Below, piece after piece: positions 1-5,374 of a stretch of 5,508 nucleotides of DNA (the first letter of the stretch is position 1; every line of letters starts with the position of its first letter). The stretch lies in assembly GCA_026985705.1 (NCBI GenBank), contig JALSPY010000014.1, forward strand, positions 1 through 5,508, read 5' to 3'. The DNA is from Hydrogenothermaceae bacterium (GTDB lineage: Bacteria > Aquificota > Aquificia > Aquificales > Hydrogenothermaceae). Under the pieces are notes generated by a model. That model was not told the DNA's origin. It ran no database searches and worked only from the letters and a program-made list of their open reading frames with translations. Position numbers and translations under genes: made by a program.

Positions 1-768
1 CTGATAGTCTCCTTAGTGATAGGAGTTTCCGTTGCAAAGACTTTATCATGGCTATTTGATAAACCGTTAATACCTGTTCATCATATAGAAGCCCATATAT
101 TCTCTATAGAGTTAGTTGAAAAGGTTAATTATCCATTTATAGCATTAGTTGTTTCTGGTGGACATACAGAGCTTTACATAGTTGAAGATTTTGAAAAATA
201 CAGATATTTAGGTGGAACTTTAGATGATGCAGTTGGAGAAGCCTATGATAAAGTTTCGAAGCTTTTAAACTTAGGTTATCCCGGTGGACCAATTATTGAT
301 AAACTGGCTTATAAAGGGAAAGAAATAGAAAAACTTCCAAGACCACTTCTTAAAGATAAGAATAAAAATAAATATAATTTTTCATTTAGTGGTTTAAAAA
401 CTGCTGTTTTAAACTTAGTAAATAAAAACAAATACAGAAAGGAAGATATAGCGTCTTCATTTCAAGAAGCAGCAACAGATGTATTAGTAAAGAAAACATT
501 GTTGGCAGTAGATGAGTTTAAAATAAAAAGCATAGTTGTAGCTGGTGGAGTTTCGGCAAACAGAAGATTAAGAGAAAAATTTAAATCACTAGAGCAAAAG
601 TATAATATAAAAGTCTATTTTCCTCCTTTAAATTTATGTACAGATAACGGTTTAATGGTGGCATACACAGGCTTTAAAAGATATTCTTTAACTGGGAAAA
701 CTATAGATTTAACGTATGAACCTAAAGCTCGTATAAGAATGGATAAATTTGTGGACTTAATCAATTAA
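1..768 (+). CDS. tsaD: tRNA N6-threonylcarbamoyladenosine transferase TsaD (5' end outside window)
   Basis: TsaD (Kae1/YgjD, ASKHA fold) transfers the threonylcarbamoyl group to A37 of ANN-decoding tRNAs in the cytoplasm, working with TsaB and TsaE. The frame is open from base 1 (reading L-I-V-S-L-V-I-G-V-S), so the gene is truncated by the window edge. The GTG at 16 lies inside the conserved segment and is not the start. In-window residues (base 1 = residue 1) show the metal-binding HxxxH (H28, H32, in HHIEAH), the SGGHTEL loop at 52-58, DDAVGEAYDK near 75-84 with YPGGP following, the FSFSGLKTAV segment, the GGVSANRRLR nucleotide-binding loop near 182-191, and CTDNG with the third metal ligand D215. 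About 255 residues are visible against the family's usual ~335, so about 80 N-terminal residues are missing. No broken motif is seen. It converges on the barrel gene at 827-1798 and is probably unrelated to that cluster. Confidence 0.97.
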   Translation: MIVSLVIGVSVAKTLSWLFDKPLIPVHHIEAHIFSIELVEKVNYPFIALVVSGGHTELYIVEDFEKYRYLGGTLDDAVGEAYDKVSKLLNLGYPGGPIIDKLAYKGKEIEKLPRPLLKDKNKNKYNFSFSGLKTAVLNLVNKNKYRKEDIASSFQEAATDVLVKKTLLAVDEFKIKSIVVAGGVSANRRLREKFKSLEQKYNIKVYFPPLNLCTDNGLMVAYTGFKRYSLTGKTIDLTYEPKARIRMDKFVDLIN

Positions 769-796
769 TTTATGTTTATAGATTAATGAATTAAGT
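755..796. other. AT-rich inverted repeat at the convergent 3' ends
   Basis: Bases 755-769 pair with 782-796 across a 12-nt loop. There are 15 positions with two adjacent mismatches. The left arm contains the tsaD stop codon (766-768). The element lies between two convergent genes and could form a stem-loop in either transcript, protecting or trimming 3' ends. No T-run follows it on the plus strand, so it is not a textbook intrinsic terminator for tsaD. In such AT-rich sequence a chance origin is possible. Confidence 0.35.
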
Positions 797-810
797 AAAG
801 AGAAGAAGTA

Positions 811-836
811 ATAAAAAAAGAAAAACTTAGAAGTTT
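811..836 (-). terminator. Weak intrinsic terminator candidate of the barrel gene
   Basis: On the minus strand the barrel gene ends in a short perfect inverted repeat (AAACTT-CT-AAGTTT, bases 836-823), which would fold with about five pairs and a four-base loop. A broken T-run (TTTTTCTTTTTTTATT) follows directly. The stop codon lies within the hairpin. The stem is short and AT-rich, so termination would be weak. It is placed correctly for the last gene of the minus-strand cluster. Confidence 0.4.
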
Positions 837-1798
837 AAGCCAACAGATGCCATATAAGTGTCTTCTTCATAGTTATTTGCATCATCTGTCTTCTTATATC
901 CAAGACTAAATTTCAATAACCAATAAGTATAGTATGCTTTTATATAGTAATAGTTAGCCCTTTCGGCTCTTAATTTTTGACTACCTAACACATTAGAAGA
1001 ATAAGCATAACCAACTATTACTTTTCCATTTTGAATTGGAGTTATAGTTAAAGAGGTTCCTATGTTAACTAAATGTCTTGGTTTAAAGCTTTCAGCTATA
1101 AACTTTTGAAATGCTGGATCATACTGAGATAATTTAACATCAGAAGTACTTACACTATAAGCCGAATACTGATAACCAAAACTAAAATCAGCAGTAAATA
1201 TATTGTTAAATTTGTAAGTTGGATTAATAGTAGCTCCTATACCCAATTCTTTGTAGTCTATTTTATCCTTAATACTATCAAAATCTAAATCAGTTTTAAG
1301 TGTATTTAATGATAAAAATCCATATAAACTTAAATCATTGTAAAAGTTTCCTTTTTTCATAGTTCTAAACTTTACAAAGGGAGCTATAGAATACATTGTA
1401 AGTTTACTTTTAGTTTGGTCTTTTACTTTAATCTTTCTGTAAGGTAATATTATACCTGCTGTTAAATCTGTCCCTATTTCTTTAGAAAATGTGAATATAC
1501 CTGCTTCAACATCAGCATCATAATTTCTATCAAAATCTTTTTTTACAGTTGCATCTCCTTTTTCAGTGTCTAAAATAATTTTTGCATTGTAGAAAAATCC
1601 CCCACCTATACCAGTTTTTCTTTCTGTTACTTTATCCTCTTTTAAGTCTTGAGTTATGACAGTTTGAACGTCAGAGGCTGTTCTTGTTGAGCTTGATTGA
1701 CCTGTAGTAGCACTATCTCCACCGTATTCACCAGCATATGAGAAAGTAAATGACGTTAAACCAAATAAAACAGGGAAAAGAAATTTTCTCAAACTCAT
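827..1798 (-). CDS. Outer-membrane β-barrel protein, function unknown
   Basis: This is a 323-residue secreted protein. Residues 1-22 form a classical Sec signal peptide (basic SLRKF, hydrophobic core, cleavage likely after SYA at A22). Residues 23-65 are Ser/Thr/Gly-rich and probably flexible. From about residue 66 the sequence alternates hydrophobic and polar residues in aromatic-rich strands (FFYNAKIIL, LYGFLSLN, FSFGYQYSAYSV, VIVGYAYSS, YYYIKAYYTYW, KFSLGYKK). It ends in YMASVGLNF, with the terminal Phe that the BAM complex recognises in outer-membrane barrels. I estimate about 12 strands. No specific family is certain; it could be a channel or a transporter-like barrel of the kind common near secretion genes. 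The start is supported by AAGGAG (1807-1812), 8 nt upstream of the ATG. The gene has its own promoter and follows the WD40 gene after 110 nt, so it may act with that cluster but can be regulated separately. Confidence 0.88.
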   Translation of the reverse strand: MSLRKFLFPVLFGLTSFTFSYAGEYGGDSATTGQSSSTRTASDVQTVITQDLKEDKVTERKTGIGGGFFYNAKIILDTEKGDATVKKDFDRNYDADVEAGIFTFSKEIGTDLTAGIILPYRKIKVKDQTKSKLTMYSIAPFVKFRTMKKGNFYNDLSLYGFLSLNTLKTDLDFDSIKDKIDYKELGIGATINPTYKFNNIFTADFSFGYQYSAYSVSTSDVKLSQYDPAFQKFIAESFKPRHLVNIGTSLTITPIQNGKVIVGYAYSSNVLGSQKLRAERANYYYIKAYYTYWLLKFSLGYKKTDDANNYEEDTYMASVGLNF

Positions 1799-1871
1799 TG
1801 TTAATTCTCCTTTTTATTATATCATTTACATATATAAATATTTTAATTTTAATAAATAATATCAAGATTTT

Positions 1872-1900
1872 ATTATACAAAAAGGAAGTTTGCATAGCAA
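1872..1900 (-). promoter_or_regulatory. σ70-type promoter of the outer-membrane barrel gene
   Basis: On the minus strand there is a -35 TTGCTA (1895-1900, 4/6 to consensus), a 17-nt spacer, and a perfect -10 TATAAT (1872-1877). Transcription would start near 1865, giving a leader of about 65 nt before the ATG at 1798 with AAGGAG inside it. The -35 overlaps a small perfect inverted repeat (TTGC-TAT-GCAA, 1890-1900), which could be a regulator half-site or chance. A second TATAAT at 1816-1821 has no convincing -35. Confidence 0.55.
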
Positions 1901-1908
1901 TTGAACAA

Positions 1909-2865
1909 CTATTTAAATACTCTCAAAATTTTATTACCTTTTAACAGCCATATCTGAACCTTTCCATCTTTACCTCTAACTGCAATTTTATTTCCATCTG
2001 GACTGTAAGATACATATATAACTTTAAACTCTCCACCACCAATTTTCTTATTTAATCTATTAGAAGCTAAATTCCACAGATAAACAGTTCCTTCATCGTT
2101 AACTGTTGCAATATACCTTCCGTTAGGGCTGTATTTAACTTTGATAATTTTATTTGTCCCAGCATTTAATACTTTTAAAACCTTACCTGTGTATACATTC
2201 CAAAATATAACTTTACCCTCATCTGTTCCAGTTGCGATAACTTTTCCATTTGGATGATAATCTAGGGCTAGTATTTTACTTGAGTTAGTAGATATTATTC
2301 TAACTATTCTGTTATTATTTAAATTCCATATTTTTACAGTGCCATCTTTATTCAAGACTGCTATTTCCAATTTTCTATTATTAGATGAAACTTGAATAAC
2401 ATTCTCTAAACCTGCTGACAAAACTTTTTTCAGTTTTCTAGTGTAAACATTCCATATTTTTATATTTCCTTCAGTATTTGCAGAAAGAATGTATTTTCCA
2501 TCTTTTATAAATGTAATATATATAAGATTACTTTCATTATCTTTTAATACCTTTAGAAGTTTAAAAACCTTAAAACTCCAAATATTTATCTGTCCATTAT
2601 TATCAAGTATAGCTAAAAATTTTTCGTTTGGACTAAATGCTATAGATATACTTCTAGTCATACTATTTGATAGAATTTTTTTTAGTTGACCTCTATAAAT
2701 ATCCCAGATTTTTACATTACCGTTTAAATCTATAGTTGCTAAATATCTACCATCTGGAGAAAAGTCTACGGGATTACCTATATATACAGTATTATCTTTA
2801 CAATAAACAACAGAGAAAAGTAGAAAAAAAAGTAGAATTGTTAAAGATAAACCTCTCTTCAACAT
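1909..2865 (-). CDS. Exported seven-bladed WD40-type β-propeller protein
   Basis: This 318-residue protein begins with an N-terminal export signal (MLKRG, then a hydrophobic stretch to about residue 21). It ends in VVYC, so either signal peptidase I cuts nearby or C22 is a non-canonical lipoprotein cysteine; Tyr at -1 argues against the latter. The rest is seven WD40 repeats. The strand-C Trp is at residues 54, 96, 138, 180, 222, 264 and 306, exactly 42 apart. Each repeat shows variants of SPdGkyiAt, a D/N-x-G turn and v-k-I-W. The canonical GH dipeptide is absent and only the first blade has WD. Repeats run from strand A to strand D and the chain stops right after blade 7, so the ring seems to close without the usual Velcro strand swap. 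WD40 propellers are protein-interaction scaffolds with no catalytic activity, and here the site would be the periplasm or cell surface. Its start lies 10 nt after the preceding gene. Confidence 0.93.
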   Translation of the reverse strand: MLKRGLSLTILLFFLLFSVVYCKDNTVYIGNPVDFSPDGRYLATIDLNGNVKIWDIYRGQLKKILSNSMTRSISIAFSPNEKFLAILDNNGQINIWSFKVFKLLKVLKDNESNLIYITFIKDGKYILSANTEGNIKIWNVYTRKLKKVLSAGLENVIQVSSNNRKLEIAVLNKDGTVKIWNLNNNRIVRIISTNSSKILALDYHPNGKVIATGTDEGKVIFWNVYTGKVLKVLNAGTNKIIKVKYSPNGRYIATVNDEGTVYLWNLASNRLNKKIGGGEFKVIYVSYSPDGNKIAVRGKDGKVQIWLLKGNKILRVFK

Positions 2866-2878
2866 CTCTTACCCTTTA
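2866..2878 (-). promoter_or_regulatory. Shine-Dalgarno overlapping the upstream stop codon
   Basis: AAAGGG (2872-2877), 6 nt before the WD40 gene's ATG, overlaps the TAA stop (2876-2878) of the CsgG-like gene. Ribosomes ending on the upstream gene would sit on this site. This indicates cotranscription and probably translational coupling of the two products, and it fixes the WD40 start at 2865. Confidence 0.6.
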
Positions 2879-4282
2879 CTTAAATCTGTTTCTATACTTT
2901 CTGTTTAAGAAATCTGAATAGAGTATAGGTGGGTCTTTTATATCATTATCATGAGCTACAAATTTTTCTTCCTGTATTTTAGTTAAAAGATAATCTTTAA
3001 GCTTATCGTTATATGGATAACTACAGAAAGGAGCTTGATTAAATAACTTGTAGTATGTATCAAAGCTATACAAATTGTTTCCAGTATGGAAGAAGTCCAT
3101 AAGAATTTTTATAAACTTTTTAACATTTTCTTCGTTAACCTTTCTAACTTCCACTCTTTCTTTTCTTATTATAGGGTTTCCATTTTCATCTACATCTTCA
3201 ACCTGTTTGGTGATCACCTCTTTTCTTAAGAAAGCTATACCGGGAACTTTAATTTCTTTTTCTACAATCCTACCGTTTTCTTTTACCTTTACTTTTTTAT
3301 AGCTGTAAACTTTACCTGAGCTTTCCTCTCCAGCTAAATAGTATCCATAAAATAATCTAGCTATATCTGCATATCTACCTAGCTTACTATCTTTATAATC
3401 CTTATCATTTTCAGGTAATGTTGGTAATGTTACCCACTCTTCAACTAAATATTGGAACATAACTTCATCATTGTTTCTAGTTTTATAACAGTGCCAGTAA
3501 GGAACTGTATAAATTCTACCTAATAACTGCATCATAGAAAATTCTGTTAACATCCTTAATACATAGTTAGGAGCATCAGCTACAGCAGCATTTCCTCCAA
3601 TAGAAAAACCACTTCCTAAAATGTATAAACTAAAACTACTTCCCTCAGACTTTTTATAAAGTATTGATGTATTACTTGCATAACCAAGAGGTAGAGCCAA
3701 TGTATATGTTCCAGTTGATACTTGGGCATGTAAATCTAACGTTAAAACTTTAGCAACATTGTTTTTATCTAAACTAACACTTGTATCAGTTTTAGTACTA
3801 CCTCCTCCAAAAGTTGCATCTAGGTTAGCAGTTAAACCGGTACTTAGTATTTGGTCTAACTCAGTTATTTTCCCACTTATATTTATACCTGCCACCGCTT
3901 CAGCTGTTGCACCTGTATAAATCGTAAGATATTTTCCTGCAATAGGAGAGCTTGTGAGTTTTGTTATTGTAGTAGTCAAAATTCCATAAATATTGTCTGC
4001 TATAGTTGGATCATTAGTTTCATTTCTAATTGACGAAATAGTTAATGTTCTCGGTTCTCCAATTATATATGCTAAATCTCTTCCAAACAGTCTTAAAGGT
4101 ATCTCATATTTTGTTTTATTAGCCATTATTTTCTTCTCGCCTCTAACCGCATTAAATATCTTTTCTGTTGCTTTTTCTATTTTCATTGTAGCCAATTCAC
4201 TTTCACAAGATGTTGAGGATAAAATAACAAACGAAGAAATAGTAAAAACTGCTGACAAAGCAATAAATTTTTTATTATTCAT
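2876..4282 (-). CDS. CsgG-like outer-membrane export lipoprotein with large C-terminal extension
   Basis: The protein has 468 residues. Residues 1-25 are a signal ending SSTS-C26, a plausible but not perfect lipobox, so it is probably a lipoprotein. Residues about 77-263 read like CsgG (PF03783), the lipid-anchored outer-membrane pore of curli export. TLTISSIRNET (79-89) matches CsgG's VSVYNIQDET, which precedes the pore-constriction loop. ISGKITELD (135-143) matches the VEGSIIGYES strand. A Gly/Thr/Ser-rich stretch (147-171) takes the place of the first barrel hairpin. LTLDLHAQVSTG (180-191) matches AVNLRVVNVSTG, and the strands around 195-222 match the second hairpin. Helix 238-258 precedes VPYW. 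The aromatic constriction residue (Phe56 of mature CsgG) seems replaced by Ile98. Residues 264-468 exceed CsgG (277 aa) and match nothing I know; they hold two β-hairpin-like segments (326-346, 355-382) and the only other cysteines, C265 and C420, a possible disulfide. GAGGT (4290-4294), 7 nt upstream, supports the start. The CsgG reading is motif-level only; otherwise it is an unknown lipoprotein. Confidence 0.6.
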   Translation of the reverse strand: MNNKKFIALSAVFTISSFVILSSTSCESELATMKIEKATEKIFNAVRGEKKIMANKTKYEIPLRLFGRDLAYIIGEPRTLTISSIRNETNDPTIADNIYGILTTTITKLTSSPIAGKYLTIYTGATAEAVAGINISGKITELDQILSTGLTANLDATFGGGSTKTDTSVSLDKNNVAKVLTLDLHAQVSTGTYTLALPLGYASNTSILYKKSEGSSFSLYILGSGFSIGGNAAVADAPNYVLRMLTEFSMMQLLGRIYTVPYWHCYKTRNNDEVMFQYLVEEWVTLPTLPENDKDYKDSKLGRYADIARLFYGYYLAGEESSGKVYSYKKVKVKENGRIVEKEIKVPGIAFLRKEVITKQVEDVDENGNPIIRKERVEVRKVNEENVKKFIKILMDFFHTGNNLYSFDTYYKLFNQAPFCSYPYNDKLKDYLLTKIQEEKFVAHDNDIKDPPILYSDFLNRKYRNRFK

Positions 4283-4306
4283 TTCTATTACCTCATCAAT
4301 TATGAT

Positions 4307-4816
4307 TTACTTTTCCAAATCTATATATATCTTAATTTGGTTTGTATTTGTTTTTTTCCCATACCAAAATAGGTTTTCATCACTTACGTTGTAAGTTTTT
4401 ATAAATTTAGCAACTGTTCCTGCTTTCTTTTTCCCTCTATCTTCGCCATTAGTGTCTTCTCCTACAACGGTAATCACATTGTCAGGATAACCTCTAACAA
4501 TTTCATCTTTATAAAGTTGCATAATTTTCCTTAGTATTTTCGTTCCGCTTCCGTTTATCGTATATATATCATTACCGTTAAATAACAGATTGTCTGGAAT
4601 AGTTATCTCTAAACCTTTTTGTGTTTCCTTTACATTAACATTAGAAATCCCTTTTAGATAAACAGTTCTCAATGCTTTTACTAATTCCGGTTTTTCTAAA
4701 ACTGGATTAACAACTTCTTCTATCTGAGAGAGATTTTGACAGGAGCTTAAGATTGGTAAAGAAGAGATAGAAGCTAAAGTTAAAAATAAAATAAAAACCC
4801 CTTTTCCTTTTTGCAT
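4307..4816 (-). CDS. Lipoprotein with divergent OmpA-like domain
   Basis: This 169-residue lipoprotein has a signal ending ILSS-C26, a good lipobox (L-S-S-C), so it should be lipid-anchored, probably in the outer membrane. Residues 27-60 are a short linker with a helical stretch. Residues about 68-168 follow the OmpA C-terminal layout: GLEITIPDNLLFNGND (68-83) matches the ‘v-l-LFdsgs’ strand, helix 88-105 follows, then the strand VITVVGEDTN (114-123) where OmpA has VeGhTD. Helix 128-140 takes the place of LSxxRA, then NLFWYGKK (148-155), and TNQIKIYID (158-166) takes the place of NRRVEI. The peptidoglycan-contacting residues are altered: HTD reads EDT, the Arg of LSxxRA is Lys, and NRR is NQI. 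Binding to the diaminopimelate stem is therefore uncertain and the domain may be structural. AGAGGA (4822-4827) lies 5 nt before the ATG. It sits 24 nt before the CsgG-like gene, consistent with one operon. Confidence 0.72.
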   Translation of the reverse strand: MQKGKGVFILFLTLASISSLPILSSCQNLSQIEEVVNPVLEKPELVKALRTVYLKGISNVNVKETQKGLEITIPDNLLFNGNDIYTINGSGTKILRKIMQLYKDEIVRGYPDNVITVVGEDTNGEDRGKKKAGTVAKFIKTYNVSDENLFWYGKKTNTNQIKIYIDLEK

Positions 4817-4854
4817 TTTTTTCCTCTATACTTTTGTTTCAACAGTGTATAATA

Positions 4855-5310
4855 TTACTTACTTCTACTTCTAATATCAACCTTTATGTTTTTATCTATA
4901 ATAATTACTTTTCTAACTCTAGGGTCTAGCTTTTTAATATCTCTGGTATAGATTTCTTTTTTCTTTAAATGGGGATTTTTCTTAAAAACTCCTTTCTGTT
5001 TAATTTTTACATTTTCTATATAGTGCTGAACTTGAATATTTTTTTTCATTCTTAATGTTTTTTCATCTATTTTAGTTTTGAATATGGAAACTCCACCTTG
5101 AGAAGTTGTTTCAATCTTTTTATTAGCATTGTATATATACATTGTATTACCGTGAATTCCACCTCTTCTTTGATAATGGCGTGCCTTTGTTTCCTCCATT
5201 CTTTGCTTTAGTCGTTTCATCTCATCTTCATCTGCATAGGAAAAATTGGGAACTATAAACTGAAAGAAGCTAATAAAAAAAACCCCGAAAAATAAAATTC
5301 TAAACTTCAT
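4855..5310 (-). CDS. Small, strongly basic secreted protein, function unknown
   Basis: This 151-residue protein has a clear Sec signal peptide: MKFR, an aromatic-rich hydrophobic core, and cleavage likely after SYA at A26. The mature 125 residues are rich in Lys/Arg and start with a charged, helical, possibly coiled segment (DEDEMKRLKQRMEETKAR, 27-44). A Gly-turn region (RRGGIHGN) follows. After that come short alternating β-like stretches (TMYIYN, GGVSIFKTKI, NIQVQHYIENVKIKQ, KVIIIDKNIKVDI) with basic residues between them. It ends RSRSK. No cysteine is present and no family is recognised. By position it could be a periplasmic accessory, chaperone or adaptor factor for the export pore, or a cell-wall or polyanion-binding protein; this is inference. 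AGGGGAAG (5316-5323), 5 nt before the ATG, supports the start. The gene is 55 nt after the Gly/Asn-rich gene, with a hairpin between, and 38 nt before the OmpA-like gene. Confidence 0.82.
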   Translation of the reverse strand: MKFRILFFGVFFISFFQFIVPNFSYADEDEMKRLKQRMEETKARHYQRRGGIHGNTMYIYNANKKIETTSQGGVSIFKTKIDEKTLRMKKNIQVQHYIENVKIKQKGVFKKNPHLKKKEIYTRDIKKLDPRVRKVIIIDKNIKVDIRSRSK

Positions 5311-5344
5311 ATTTTCTTCCCCTACTAAAATGAAAAATTAAAAT

Positions 5345-5374
5345 AAAAAACTAATAGATTAATTTCTATCTATT
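5345..5374 (-). terminator. Hairpin and T-tract after the Gly/Asn-rich gene
   Basis: On the minus strand a perfect 7-bp inverted repeat, AATAGAT (5368-5374) and ATCTATT (5353-5359), is separated by an 8-nt loop and followed within two bases by six T's (5345-5350), then more T-rich sequence. The first arm overlaps the end of the upstream reading frame. This is the layout of an intrinsic terminator, but the stem has only one G-C pair and would be leaky. No convincing promoter is seen between it and the basic-protein gene at 5310, so partial read-through into the operon is the simplest reading. Confidence 0.45.

Noticed and set aside
16..768. GTG at 16 as the start of tsaD
   Set aside because: The frame is open back to base 1, and the five residues before the GTG continue the conserved TsaD segment. 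About 80 residues of the family lie upstream, outside the window.
1816..1821. Second TATAAT close to the barrel gene
   Set aside because: The hexamer 17 nt upstream (AAAATA) does not resemble a -35, and the start would fall almost at the Shine-Dalgarno. It is probably a chance match in AT-rich sequence.
1750..1944. 64-codon plus-strand open frame across the barrel gene start and the intergenic gap
   Set aside because: It overlaps the barrel signal peptide, its Shine-Dalgarno and the promoter on the other strand, and looks like low-complexity AT-rich translation.
2489..2921. Short plus-strand open frames opposite the WD40 gene
   Set aside because: They are antisense to a gene whose seven regular repeats leave no doubt about the coding strand.
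3075..3302. 75-codon plus-strand open frame inside the CsgG-like gene
   Set aside because: It is Ser/Phe/Thr-rich translation of the antisense strand with no features of its own.
3993..4394. 133-codon open frame on the plus strand
   Set aside because: It lies antisense across the starts of two well-supported lipoprotein genes. Its hydrophobicity reflects the complement of their codons, and it has no family match or ribosome-site support.
5311..5345. Possible promoter just upstream of the basic-protein gene
   Set aside because: The stretch is T-rich but shows no paired -35/-10 boxes with suitable spacing.
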